From Scolanthus callimorphus (taxonomy: Eukaryota; Cnidaria; Anthozoa; Actiniaria; Edwardsiidae), in NCBI GenBank assembly GCA_033964015.1, contig CM066913.1:5679169-5743168 (forward strand): DNA of 64,000 nt, in the 5' to 3' direction. Below, piece after piece: positions 1 through 39,900 of the stretch. Position numbers and translations under genes: made by a program. Under the pieces are notes generated by a model. The model searched no databases. It saw only the letters and a program-made list of their open reading frames with translations, and was not told the origin of the DNA. Numbering within the stretch: position 1 is the stretch's first letter; each line of letters begins with the position of its first letter.

Positions 1-777
1 AAAAAAAATTCCTCTGCCCCCCCTGTAGTATACATAATGAAGGCAGCCTAAGCATATCATTTGTTTATTCTTTATAAGCGCCATTACTAACAAAACAACA
101 TGAAGAAGATAGAGGAATAAGAATGACTTTCATAGTGTATAGTAGACTAGTGCGTATTTCTAGTATCTATTTCCACTCTGTTCCTCCTTTTTATTAGGAC
201 CAGTAGGCATAGACACTGTCTATAATAGTGCTTGTTTCACAGCGGATGAAACCCGCTCTAATGGCTTAGTTCGCGTGATGGACCGCGCGACAGACTGCTT
301 ATTACATTGCTCCTAGCAATAAACGGTATGCAAATAAAAGCTTGATGTATAAATAGAATAGAAACGTCTGGGTGGCACACGTGGCGTCCCGGCCTCCTAC
401 AGCTTTGATCACGCTATGCTCGGTCACGCTATGGTTCGTCACGCTACCGAAACAAATGGTTCAAATATTAACGGGAAACTCTACCCTTTCTTACTAAAGT
501 GTTTGCAAACTGGCACACCCTCGCTCGGTACTACATTTCCCAACTACACAAAGGACAGAGGCGTTGGTCACGCAGCAGACCAGTCCATGTCAACTAATAA
601 TAGTAATCGTTGCTGAAGGGACTTCTTCTTGCGAAGATCTGGAAATTATTGCTTGTGTTTGCGTATGTCTAATATATGACGAGAAGTTGTAAATAAAAGG
701 ATGATTCATAGTCCATATGGGTCGGCCAGTGTCGGCCATGGTTAAAAGCACGGCGATTTTCAAAGTCCTTTCTTCGA
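1..777. other. 5' intergenic stretch, no gene seen
   Basis: AT-rich DNA with only short chance reading frames. A short palindromic phrase (CACGCTATG repeated near 410-445) is visible, but I see no coding signal, RNA gene or clear element. Confidence 0.5.
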
Positions 778-1176
778 TGCGCATTGCCGGATTTCAAGCC
801 GTGAGTGCTCCTGGAGCGAACCCCTTATAGTATAACCATTATGGCGAAACGAGATCCACATAAAGAGGAAGGAAGAGCATATTAAACTATACAAAATACT
901 AAAGTTTGGCGTTGATTGTGTAAATTCCGATAGAGATACAGCCATTCCAATATGCCGGAATTTTATAAGCTTTTACAGAGGTTTTCCGGACGCCGCATCC
1001 GGACTTCACACAAATCTTGTAAATTTTGGACCCGTTTCTCGATCACTATTTGCCTGTTTAATACCAAACTGTGGGATTTTGTAGAGTTGAGGATGCCCTT
1101 TCTCCCGAGTTGGTCTTGAACGGATAATCGATATATTCGCGCCAGGCACTCACGTCTTGAAATCCGGCAATGCGAG
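778..1176. mobile_element. MITE-like inverted repeat
   Basis: The segment at about 779-815 (GCATTGCCGGATTTCAAG...) returns as its reverse complement at about 1139-1175, with roughly 320 bp between the arms. No reading frame of note lies inside. This is the form of a non-autonomous DNA transposon; the superfamily is not recognised. Confidence 0.6.
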
Positions 1177-1289
1177 GGTCTTTAGGAGATAAATTCTTGT
1201 CCTCTTTATTTTTTATGGGATAACCGTCCGAGAGTGAAGTGCTTTACAACTTTTACGGGTAGTTCTTATCGTCGACTAGACACAGACGT

Positions 1290-1415
1290 GTTACCACCAT
1301 ATGCTGCATTGCTACGCGACCTCAAAACTCACTGTTGCGATTGGCGATTCTCAGCGTTTTGGTTTTAATTGTACAGTGAATTTTGAGGTCGCATAGCAAT
1401 GCATACAGTGGTAAC
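1290..1415. mobile_element. Short foldback element (35-bp arms)
   Basis: Near-perfect 35-bp arms (TTACCACCATATGCTGCATT... and its complement ending in GGTAA) surround about 53 bp. The structure would form a stable hairpin. No gene lies within it. Confidence 0.65.
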
Positions 1416-1692
1416 CCAACGGTGGATGCCAGAGAAAGAGAAACATATCACTGCATGGTAAAGACTGATAGAAAGAAACAAAATTTCAGGACAGAAAAAA
1501 GACCTGTTCGCCACTCCGTCATTGCGTGACTTTGACAATCCATGACCATTCCAGATTTTAGGGTCACACCCGAAAAGTAAACTTTAAGCAGACGGCACAT
1601 AGACAATTACATTATTCAAGTGGACTGTCTTTGGGGTCAGGCTCGAATTTTGAAGGTTTTTCTGCTTGTCTTGTCTTGATTCGAACATCAAA

Positions 1693-4170
1693 ATGCAAGA
1701 CATGCAAGACGGATCTTCTCCGCTGGAGAATATGAAACCCGGCGATATTCCCTGGCATGGAATACAGTTCAAACGATTCTGTGGTCATGTACTTATTGCA
1801 GCTCTAGTTCTTTATGGCTATATAGACTTCTTCCAGGGCGTTTGTCTACCATTGATTCTCCTCAAGTATCTGAGCCAGTAAGACGAGTACCATCATGCCC
1901 TATTTGTACTGTTCAATATCCCAGCTCTGCATCCGAGACGTTCTCCACACTAACAGACCCTACAACAGAAGCCCACCGCATGATTTTTATTCACATCGCG
2001 AAGAATGATAATCTAACTACAAACATTCGCAATAGTCGAAACGGCGACGCGAAAGATATCAACAATCTTGTTTGGGCTGAAAATGCTTATGAACCTCTGT
2101 TATCGATGGATGTTGGCTTCAATGTGTATTCGATGACTACATTGTCGAAAAGAGTTCACCACATGGAAACGAAAGTAAGGGTAAAATCGCCCAAAGACTG
2201 CTTTCGAAAGTTACCCACCAAGCTGTGTGCTGTGTCTAATCTTGCACGAGGTTTCCTCGCAAATGTGACAGACCAGAAGGGTGTTCTCTGTTATGTCGTG
2301 AGAAGGAATTTCCGCTTGAGATGCTGCCAGTGGGACGGAGCAAGGAATGATGTGAAGTGCCAACTGAAGGTTGTGCAACCTTTTCCTATGAAAGCAGTTC
2401 TTCTCCTGCTAGCGATAGCGGCAGGATTTGCAGTCGTATTCATTCCTGCTATTTTCCATGTTCTGCCCCCCAAAATTCCCTACAACCGAATGACTTCAAA
2501 TTCCCATTTGAATCCCTTTTCGCAGGAAATCGTGATAAATGGTTTACAGTTTCTCTATTTCGCCGGACAATCTTCCTACTGGGCAAATGTTTTGCGCAAA
2601 CTGTGTTATTTCTCTTATTGTATTTCCTTTTTTCGCTTACATTAACATAGCCGTTGCATACATTATTTACAGATATGAAATCCGAAAGATGTTTAGCATG
2701 GAACTGACTGCTCAAATCTTCGAGAGGAAGTTTACAAATCCATTATTTCCATTCGGCAATGAGCACATTTTTAGCTCCTATTTCAAAGCATAGGCTATCT
2801 AGTTATGGCTCTAATATTCAGTACTGTGCCGCATTTAGTGTCCCTCCAATTTCGGAGATGGAATCGAAAAGGTCATCAAAGCAGCGCAGAATGTTTTACG
2901 CAACTTCATTCTATTTCAAAAAGGCAGTTCGGAGAACCTTTCGTCACATTTCTGTTGTAGAGGGCTCATCTAAATTCATGATACCACTTTGGGCAATATT
3001 ATTCCTGATTTCAGTAATATTATTACCTTTGGTTTGTATAGTTTCTTTGTTTAGTTATATATATTTTGTCTCACCACTTGGCAAGACTGCAGACATATAT
3101 ATTCTGGATTATTAGAGTTTGACTTGTGGTGCAACGGCGGCAAATTCAAAAGCGATCTTGAACCAAGGCATAAAAAAGTCTCGTTAATAAGAGAGTCTTT
3201 TCTAATTGTAGTCCAAAGTGTTGTGGAATTTTCTGGGGATTTGTAGTCATATTTGGCTTCGTGGCACTCGGATTTCTCGAATTCTCGTTCATTATTTGCT
3301 CATCTCTAGTTCTCCTTACAAAATTCATTTCCTACACCGTGATGGGCTTGGCAGCAGATCTGGCATTCTTTGCTCCATACATACTTTTAGCAGCCATATT
3401 TCTTTTCTATGCGTGGACTTTCTGTACCTCTGTGACCAGTGAGTATCACAAGCTTCTAAAACTAACAATCCAGGCATGTGAAGAGAAACAAAACGACAAC
3501 CCCCAGTTCGAGAAGGGCCAACTATACAGAGAGGAGGAAGACATGAGTGCTAGTATCCCATCTGTTGTGTTCTACGAAGTCTGTGACGTCATACTTCCAA
3601 GAAAACGTACTTACCTATGTATGGTTCTGAAAGTTCTGATGATAACAGTGTTTATGGCAATTGCCTTCGCATCGATCATGATATTTGGAGAACAAGCTGG
3701 TTTGAGTCAGGTGGTGAGATTGTTTGCAACATTGCTTGCTGGCGTGTTGCCTAAGTTGGCAAGTATTCTAGGAAAAAGTGCCTCCGCTAAGGATCTCAGG
3801 AAATGACATTGCCAAAGAGAATAAAAAAAGTCATTGATGGTTCTGACTTTCTGGAGTACTTATGTGAGAAACCCAGCCAGGAAACCGAGGCCGACATTGA
3901 ATATCCAGATTTGATGATGAACCTCGGTATACTGAAGTACAGGTTAGCGCTGGCGATGATGAACCCAGTAATGAAAGAGAAACAGAGGGGGAAAAGGAAT
4001 ACTCTGTTATGTCGGATGATAATAATGCAGGACGAAGCAATGTTGCTTGCATTCCTGCTGATGTCCACGCTACGCCAAGCCACGATGACCATCAGATGCC
4101 ATTGGGTGACGTAGAACTTAAAACATTGCTCCCCTCTGGGGAAGAGGCCCGAACGGATCACTCAGTTTAA
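1693..4170 (+). pseudogene. Multi-pass membrane protein gene, broken by frame changes
   Basis: I do not recognise the family. Coding-like sequence runs on one strand without visible introns, but in successive frames: 1693-1850, 1842-2645, about 2590-2793, about 2770-3115, about 3190-3806 and 3803-4170. It holds at least five strongly hydrophobic segments, including FCGHVLIAALVLYGYIDFF, AVLLLLAIAAGFAVVFIPA, CVISLIVFPFFAYINIAVAY, IPLWAILFLISVILLPLVCI and the stretch near 3640-3770. These alternate with basic or polar loops, and an acidic polar tail follows. Hence it is probably a plasma-membrane protein of 700-800 residues. The start is the first ATG of the upstream frame at 1693, followed by a QDMQDG stretch; the last frame ends at TAA 4168-4170. 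Two AATAAA signals lie downstream. The breaks may be true decay or base-calling errors; the same kind of break occurs in essential genes here, so a live gene is quite possible. There is also an in-frame TAG near 3113. Confidence 0.6.
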
Positions 4171-4764
4171 CGTGACGTGGACGATGAATAGTTCGACGTT
4201 CAACCCTCTTTGAGGCACTAGGTTGAGAGATCAGACATTGGACTGTGGCTAAACTTTGATTGGTCTAGATTGAATTAGATTTCCCCATCGTCTCAAAATA
4301 CTATAGAGGCTAGATTCGCTAAGAAAATAGCACGAATCGTATGACTCGTCCTTAATTTCAACAACAAAGAGATATCATTCTATATGAAGTCTTATGAAAA
4401 TTTGATGAATCTTGAGGCCTAAACGTTGAGAACGACGAAGCCTTGTACATATATTTTGCCAGATTTGTGCTGAAAATGGGTGAACATTAATGAAACTATA
4501 ATCAATTTGTTGCTAGGCTGTACTTTTGGCGGCACAAAACTTGAGCGCCATGCTGGACAGGTTAAAAAACTCCGCGCTAGGCGGGTGATACTTTATCTAC
4601 AGGATACCCATATCATAAACGCGTTGTATTTATTCTCCGACTACGACAAAATAACAAAAACAAAAAAATTTGAGTATGGCGTCTGTACGCTAAATTTCAC
4701 TAAACTACAATTGTAGACTTGCTAGGACGCATTTGACTAGCCGAGTGATCTTGTTGTTTATGTA

Positions 4765-4790
4765 AATAAAGCGATATGTTGTGAAATAAA
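4765..4790 (+). terminator. Twin polyadenylation signals
   Basis: AATAAA occurs at 4765-4770 and 4785-4790, about 600 bp after the membrane-protein frame ends. They could serve that gene's 3' end. No transcript evidence is available. Confidence 0.35.
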
Positions 4791-5146
4791 ATACCATAGA
4801 TTTGCAAAATAGCGCACGCCTTTACCTCCCTCGTATAGGTCACATGTATGTTAATTCGCTACACATCGTCAGTTATTGTACTCAAAGGGAGCCTGCCACG
4901 CAACTACGCAGCTGTTCTGCGCATCCCAAGTCAGGGAAGTACGATAACGATGGCCGACGAAGCCTAAAAGTCTCGAAAACAAATCGTTTATAATCTGACT
5001 ATTTCTCGATCCATTAGACTATTCTTTTTAACTTTACATATTCTTAAATAGTTAGCTGATAGGATGGTCTAATTAGTTTTGCTGTTGAATCTGTCAGTGA
5101 TTGCTCATGCGCGTATCGTGACAGACTCCCGCCCCAAATAAGTTAT

Positions 5147-5487
5147 CATTATCCTGCTCAGGCCCGTAGCCAGGGGGGGTTCCGGGGGTGCGCCCCCCCC
5201 CCCCCCCCACGCGACAAAAAGAAAAAAGGTCCACATTTGTACACAGTAAATAAAGCACTTCTGCATACCTGCTTTTTCTAGCGAATTTTGATTAGTGGTT
5301 TCTCAATAAAAAAACAAAATTCATACCACATTGGTCCGCTTTTTCTAGATTAGCACCCCCCCCCCCCCCCCCCCCCCACACACACACACAAAAAAAAAAA
5401 TCCCTGGCTATGGTCCTGCTGCTAGATTGCGCAGAAATATCGTCTGATGCGTCCCTCGTCAGCTAAATAAAATCGAGCAGGATAATG
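5147..5487. mobile_element. MITE with CATTATCCTGCTC termini and G/C homopolymers
   Basis: CATTATCCTGCTC at 5147-5159 is matched by its complement at 5475-5487. Just inside lie GCCCGTAGCCAGGG and its near complement CCCTGGCTATGG. The middle holds long poly-C runs (about 5196-5210 and 5357-5378) and a CA/A tract. The GCCCGTAGCCAGGGGGG motif is a familiar terminus of repeats in many animal genomes. Confidence 0.6.
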
Positions 5488-5932
5488 GTTTATTATTTAG
5501 CACATTGATGGCACAAAAACATACACCAGAAAAATATTTTATTTTTGCTTATGCCATAGCAAGTCTCGAAATTAACATATGGCACAATGATTGCTTATAC
5601 AACAATTTTGCTCGACTTGAATCGGCTTGCACATTGAGCGTGGGCTTGATGGTGCGGATAGACAACATTTAGTTGAAAGGACAATCCATCAGTACAAAAA
5701 TCATATATTAGAAAAAAATATTTTATTTTCGCTTATTTTTACGAGCCCAAGACATAAAAACATCAGATGATAGTTATCGCAAGATATATGCCAGGTGCAA
5801 ATGCCAGATATAAAGTTCTAACGACCATATTTAGGAAGTGCATCAGTGTGCTAAATATATTTTTTTACAATAGAATAAAATAACAAAAACAACACGGTAT
5901 TGTATGCAAAACAGCGCGTCCATATTTAATAC

Positions 5933-6166
5933 TTAAAGAGCCTGTGTCAGCCGCCATTTTGACAGCATAGCAACATACCAAGTCGAAGAAAGCATCCATT
6001 TCCATCGGCTGATTTAGAGAATATAGAGCAATGTTCTCGACTGAATTTGGTAAATCAAATCTGAAACTTTGTTTTTAGATATTTATTAAGAGATTTCTGC
6101 ACGTAATTCGTCTTCTCAAATCCAACGAAAACAATTACAAAGGAGTGGCTGACAAGGGCTCTTTAA
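5933..6166 (+). mobile_element. TTAA-flanked MITE, family A, copy 1
   Basis: Begins TTAA-AGAGCCTGTGTCAGCC and ends with the near complement GGCTGACAAGGGCTCT-TTAA. The inside shares about 230 bp with the copies at 21798-22032 and 52335-52566. The TTAA target duplication is the type made by piggyBac-like transposases; no transposase is present. Confidence 0.8.
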
Positions 6167-6404
6167 ATCAACAACCTTTTCGGTCTCGAGAACTATTCCT
6201 CCTGACCATTTTGCTCTCAAGGCAAACTCGGTAGATCTCGTCACCAGCTCGGTTCTCTCCGAGAACGTTCGCCATTGTTTTGGGTTTCCGAGTTTGCGTC
6301 ATCTCATTCACGAGACAATTGTCCAGTTACACCCGGAATAGCGTTCTACAGACAGCAAATGTTGCTACGTATCACAGGGAATTCCTGCAGAAACCCATCC
6401 GTGG

Positions 6405-6540
6405 GAAAAGGTGAATTTCTCAAGGCAAACGCATGGGAAGTGTTCGCAATTCACGTGGATAGCCATGGGAAATTCGAACACTTCCCATGCTTCTACCATG
6501 GAAAATTCAGCTTTTCCCATGGAAGTTGCCTCATTATATA
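6405..6540. repeat. CCATGGGAA-rich imperfect inverted repeat
   Basis: GCATGGGAAGTGTTCG and CGAACACTTCCCATGC form arms, with further CCATGGGAA/TTCCCATGG units beside them. It lies downstream of the POLR1A stop. Function is unknown; it may be a transposon remnant. Confidence 0.5.
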
Positions 6541-6804
6541 CTTGTTCTCATATTTTGACCAGAAAAGCTGAAGATTCTTTAGAAATCTTCGCGTTTCGAG
6601 TTTGTTGGTCGGACATTTTGAATTCCACAAGGAAAACTTGGTGATAAATCAGCGAAGACGGGATCGGTCGTCTATTGCAGCTGAACAGGCAGCAAATTTA
6701 AAATCTCAAACCTTACTGAACGTTGAGGACAAAAAGTCATATCTGTATCACTTTCGGTTTACTCGTACTAGCTATCCTCACATAACCTTGCCACCTACCT
6801 ACAC

Positions 6805-33816
<27,012 letters not shown>

Positions 33817-33978
33817 TGTGACGATGTTAGTTTATGTTTTAACTGCTAAAATAAAGATATTTCGAAGGCCAATCTTGCTCCATGATGGCCGCCATCTTGG
33901 GTTGCAACACGTGAGCTGCTACTCATGGGGTTACCTGCTGACAATCACGTGAGTATCGCAGACGCGTAAACAAGCAAA
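33817..33978. promoter_or_regulatory. Bidirectional promoter of POLR1A and MSH1
   Basis: Only 162 bp separate the two divergent start codons. Within it are GCCGCCATCTTG (33888-33899), a match to the YY1 core, and two CACGTG boxes at 33908-33913 and 33946-33951, the second inside the 8-bp palindrome TCACGTGA. No TATA box is evident. Both transcripts must start within or very near this stretch. Factor binding is inference from motif identity. Confidence 0.75.
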
Positions 33979-36900
33979 ATGGCGGGAGCGTCGAGCTGCT
34001 CTGCACAAACGCTGATTTCAAGTCTGATTCAGTGCAGAAGGTAAGGAATTACCAAACGGAAAAGGTGTAATTATGGCCCATTTTAAAGTTTTGTCACCCA
34101 AATGTGCAATCCCGCAATCGTGCGTTTGTGTAATATCATACAGTTCTTGGCACAACTTTACGCTAGATCTTTTGTGATTCATCCTTGACCGTCCTTCTAC
34201 GATGATTGAGAAAAATGTGTTCTCACTTGCATACACCCCTGTCACCAGCAAACAACCAGCACAAACAAGATTGATAATTAATTTGCAGGATTGGAGTGAA
34301 AAACATTTTGATATGCAAGATGCAGGGTTGCTAATAAAAGTGATGGTCACACTGACGTCATCCATTGTTATAAATGTGCCAACCAGAGTGCTAGTGCTTT
34401 TATCATCCTTCATATTTATAACTTATGCATAAATGTAGTTTTTCATGGTGATTCTGCATTTTTACAAGTTTTGATGAGCATCTACAAGAACTCTTCTTTA
34501 ACTCAACATTCAACTCCACAGAGTATTATCCACACTCACAATCCATGTAGGCACAAGGAGGCCAATACCATCACTATACCTCAAAATGTCTTCCTCTGCT
34601 CCTGCCAAAACAACTAGGACCAACAACCTGTTGCAGCAATACACTGAGATCAAGAAAAGATATCCCAACTTCATTGTTCTGTTCCAAGTTGGGGATTTTT
34701 ATGAGATTTATGGGCAGGATGCTGTAAAGGTGTCCGAGAAGATGTCATTGCGTCTGACAAGGAGTGCGACAGTGAGCAAGCTGATGGCAGGATTTCCTGT
34801 GAGGTCTCTCAACAGTTGGCTCACTCCACTGGTGCAGCATGGATTTCAGCTTGCTATCTCATCACAGATGCCAGAAAAGTTAGTACTTCAAGATTTCCTC
34901 AGTCCATAGTTTCAAAATAGCAATTCCCAATATGGACCTTTTTTTGTTATCTTAATAAAAAGTCTAATCATTACCATGTTAAACCCTCACAGGACTTCTG
35001 CTAGGACCAACAATCAGGATAATAATGATGAATGATGACACTGCTTGAGTGGTTTTCATTTGACTGTAGTGAAACCAATCACAAAGTAATTACACAAATT
35101 CTGAATAAAACCTATAGGAGTACTAACAAAGTAATTGCGAATTACTCATAACAGTCATCTGAAATCTGCTCTAATGACATGACAAAATTGATCATGGTCT
35201 TACATGTACATACTGATGAGACAATATTATCTTCTAGGACTGCCAAGAGTTCTAAAATAATCCACCGAGATGTAGTTAGACTTGTCACCCCTGGAACACT
35301 TCTGGAACCTTTGGAGCCAGATGCTAATTACCTGCTTAGTATTAGTAGAGGTCCAGGGACATCCTTAGGAATGGCATGGATGGATGTATCTACTGGAGAA
35401 TTTAACCTAGCTACATCTTCACTTAACAGTTTAGAGGAAGATTTGGCTAGAATTAATCCAGCTGAGGTGAGATTTCTCTACTGTGGAGGATGGTCTATCT
35501 ATTTATGCATTTACCGTACATCATATGAGGCTACTGGTTGAGGGCTTACTGTCTTTGTTTAGCCAGTCTAGCAAAATAATCAATCCAACTCCCACTGCAT
35601 TGCATGGAGATCCATGTCCTGCCTCATGTTATGTAACACTACTGCCTGGGGACTAGCAAATCAGCCCCAAAGCCACAGGCAACCCATTTTAGTCTTGATC
35701 TTTTGCATCAATCCTCTTTCAGTTTCTACACCAGGATAAGAAGATCACCTGTTTTGGTTTAATGTTGACAAAAACAAAGGAAACTTTGGTACAGCCTGGA
35801 AGCACCAAATATGGGTGCACCTACAGTCTGCATTTTCTAGTCTGCATTCTCCAGTCTACACTCCTGTATTTTCTTGTCTGCATTTTATACCTGCCAAAAA
35901 GGCAATTAAGTTACAGAGCAATCACGTAGAGCTTCTTTGCATTAATTAATGTCAATATTTATTTTCCAGATTTTGATGGCAGAGAAAGATATAATGAATT
36001 AGACTCTTACCAGGAAAACTACAAAATGCCAAGAAAACTGACCAAGTCTCCAATGGCCTGTATCCTGGATTTCCATCTCACCAAAATTCCACAAGACTGG
36101 TTTGATTCAGACTCTTCAAAAGCTTCACCAGTTTTAGATTACTCAAATTTTCTAACATAGAGCTCAACACTGGCGCTGCACTTTTGCAGTTTGTACAATA
36201 CACACAAAAAGATTTGACACCCATAGTGAACCAGCCTTCAAAATACACAAGTCACAGGCATATGGCAATAGATTCTAACACAAGAAGAGCTCTGGAGTTA
36301 ACAAAACCTCTTTTGAGTACAGACCCGAAAGCTACGTTATTTGGGATTATGAATAATACGTGTACTCATTTGGGTAGAAGGTTGTTGTATTCAAGACTTT
36401 GCACACCATCTACAGAGATTTCTGTGATAACAGCGAGACATGATGCGGTGGAATACTTCTATCAGAACAGACATGTTGCAGAAGATGTTCGTCAGTACTT
36501 GAAGCAGTGTCCAGATATAGAGAGAAATTTGCAAAAGGTATTTCCCATCCTTTGTAATACAGCACCTTCTACCGGAATTTTCAAAGGTCACGCCCTCTTT
36601 TGTAAGCCTGAGAGTTTTTTATGGCTGGGTCCAAGGATAGGATAAATAAATGTTATGGTGCTTCATTGAATTACTATTTTGTATGACTGCCATATTTTTG
36701 ATATTCTACTTTTGGCTGACTATTATGGTTGTAGATGTTCAGAATCAGGCAGGTATATTGTGTTATCATTTTCTGTATGTTTGTAATGTAATAGATGCAT
36801 GAAACTGTTGTTTGAGTCACACGGTATGACGTCATCTATGCATCATTATATATTTGTTTTTTACAACAGCAAATTTTTTTTCGATAGCGTGTGTGCACTT

Positions 36901-39900
36901 TGACGTCAACTATGCTGACCAATCAGAATGCACGTTTTATTACTGTTGTTCTATATTATTGTTTTTCCAGCTGGCTACTGCCTTGACAGGACTAGTTGAC
37001 CTCCGTCGTATCCGGGATGCTATCATCCTTTACTCCAAAATCTGGGATCTTCTCTCTAATCACATGAATAAATCAAATGCGTTGATTGGCTTATTGCCCG
37101 AGAATGATTACGAGGCTCTGGAGTGTTTGCGCAAAGAACTGGATCAGGCGGTAGGGCAGCTCCCTTCTGATGTGAGTTTCATGGAAGGATACTCTGACGC
37201 GGCAGATGAGATTCGCTCGAAAATAGAAGAAAACGAGCAGCAAGTTCGCTGTCTTCGCGATGAATATAGGTGAGCAGGACGGTAGAGGAACGACATTTTT
37301 CATGTTTTGTCGAATGAACTTAGCCGCTACAACTGCGGCGAAAATTAACATTTTCCTTAGCTGTGGAAGGCGTGCCAAAAACGAAGTGAAACATTTTCAT
37401 CCAAACAGTATTGATCCAAGTGGAGTTTTCTATAACGTTTTAAGACTGGTTCTTACTGGAACGCAAGCACAAGGAAAGTGTGAATATAGCGAAGCGCAAG
37501 CCTAACATCAACATTGATTAGTTGCTTGCGCTTGCGTTCACTTGATTCACACTAGACGGAAGCACAAGCGCAATTGCAAGGGAACGCAATATCTCGATTT
37601 TCTTGTGCTTGCATCTGCGCTTGCGTTCTGGTGTGAACCACATAAGGGAAATGTATGAGTTTGATATCCTTGCGCTTGCATCTGCGCTTGCGTTCTAGTG
37701 TGAACCACATAAGGGAAATGCATGAGTTTGATATCCTTGCGCTTGCATCTGCGCTTGTGTTCTAGTGTGAACCACAAAAGGTAAATGTATGAGTTTGATA
37801 TCCTTGCGCTTGCATCTGCGCTTGCGTTCTAGTGTGAACCACATAAGGGAAATGTATGAGTTTGATATCCTTGCGCTTGCATCTGCGCTTGCGTTCTAGT
37901 GTGAACCACATAAGAGAAATGTATGAGTTTGATATCCTTGCGCTTGCATCTGCGCTTGTGTTCTAGTGTGAACCACAAAAGGTAAATGTATGAGTTTGAT
38001 ATCCTTGCGCTTGCATCTGCGCTTGTGTTCTGGTGTGAACCACAAAAGGTAAATGTATGAGTTTGATATCCTTGCGCTTGCATCTGCGCTTGTGTTCTAG
38101 TGTGAACCACAAAAGGTAAATGTATGAGTTTGATATCCTTGCGCTTGCATCTGCGCTTATGTTCTGGTGTGAACCACAAAAGGTAAATGTATGAGTTTGA
38201 TATCCTTGCGCTTGCATCTGCGCTTGTGTTCTGGTGTGAACCACAAAAGGTAAATGTATGAGTTTGATATCCTTGCGCTTGCATCTGCGCTTGTGTTCTA
38301 GTGTGAACCACAAAAGGTAAATGTATGAGTTTGATATCCTTGCGCTTGCGTCTGCGCTTGCGTTCCAGTGACAACAAGCCTTAAGAGAATTACTGAAAAA
38401 TTAGAATAATCGTTTGAACATCAAAATAAAAATATTGAAATACCTTTCAGACTCTTTTAGGTTTGCTATGGCGAAATGGTCTATAATGGCCCATAATCAG
38501 AGACCGAGAGGTCTCTTATTTGAGTATAAATCAAACGACTGCAAAATAGGATAAATACCGCCATTTTTTCTGATTGTGATTTTTATAAGGTCACTATAGA
38601 CAGTTAGTAGCGTGGCCATATGGGAATGCAGGATTATTTGTTATAGACCTCTAGTTGATTTATACTAATCAGGCGCGGATCCAAGAATTTTATAAGGGGG
38701 TGACTATTACAAAGCTAAAGCAGACATATGAGAAAAATGCGGTGACTTTATATAAAGGGTAAATGTGAAATTTGCTCAAAAGGGGGTGAAAACTCACCTA
38801 CTTCACCATACCTGGATCTGCCCCTTACTCATATTGGTTGTATTATGAAGGTCCACGCTGGATGTTCCTAAACTAGTAATCAATACTCACCGAGCCTTCA
38901 TACGAGTGGTAGAGGTCCCTTCATCCAAGGAGAGCATCTTGGCTGATCGGGAGGATTTTGTACGAGTCGAAAGAATCAGCGGGAAAGTGCGCTACAGTAC
39001 GCTAAGGCTCCAGGAACTGAACGCACAACTAAAGGCACTACAGGAGCACAACGACAAAGTACAGAGAGCCCTCTCGGAAGAGTTATGCCACCAGGTTTGT
39101 ATATGAGAAATGTTTATCAAAAATATCTTGACTTCGGTCAAAATGACTTCAAGAATGGCTCCCTTGGAGGTTGTGGAGCAACAGAAGCAACAGAAACGTA
39201 ACAGAGCGCAGGGAATTTCTTTGCACTTTCTCCGTGCGCAAATGAGAAAATACAGAGAGCCCTCTTGGAACAGTTATTCCAACAGGTTTGTACATGAGAA
39301 ATACTTAATGTCAAACTAAGCTTGTCTTATTCTGTCTAGTCCAGTCCCTGAACTCTCCTTCGCGGCTCCGTTGTTTCCTGTGGTCGCCGAAAGGAGAGTC
39401 CAGAAACCTTTGGATGCGCATGCGCTAGATCTGACCAAGAACTTGGGTTTTTTCGTTAGTGCGCATGATCCAAACACCGCTGTCAAAGATTGTTTGTTGA
39501 ATTTTAGCGGTAACGGTCTCAAGGGCGTCCTATCTTGAAGGACAAAACTCATATAGTCAACAATCAATTTCCGACAACGGTATTTGGATCATGCGCACTA
39601 ACGAAAAAACCCAAGTTTTTGGTCAGATCTAGCGCATGCGCATCCAAAGGTTTCTGGACTCTCCTTTCGGCGACCACAGGAAACAACGGAGCCGCGAAGG
39701 AGAGTTCAGGGACTGGACTATATTCTGTCAAAATGACACATAGACTTCAAGGATGCCTCAAGTTCTATTTTAGGCGAAGCAACAGAAACGTAAGCGCAAA
39801 ACACAAAGGGAATCGAAATCATTTTTTTTGTGTGTGTGCAATGAAATGCAACGTGTTTATTTTCTTGTGCCTATTTATCATTGGTGTCTTGTATTTCATG

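Noticed and set aside
34586..34909. MSH1 starting at the internal Met 34586
   Set aside because: The upstream frame joins without a stop through a good intron to an earlier ATG and gives a mitochondrial-type leader, so 33979 is preferred.
37829..38377. 182-codon minus-strand reading frame
   Set aside because: It is read through the 67-bp tandem array; other frames are open too, and the peptide simply repeats. Not a gene.
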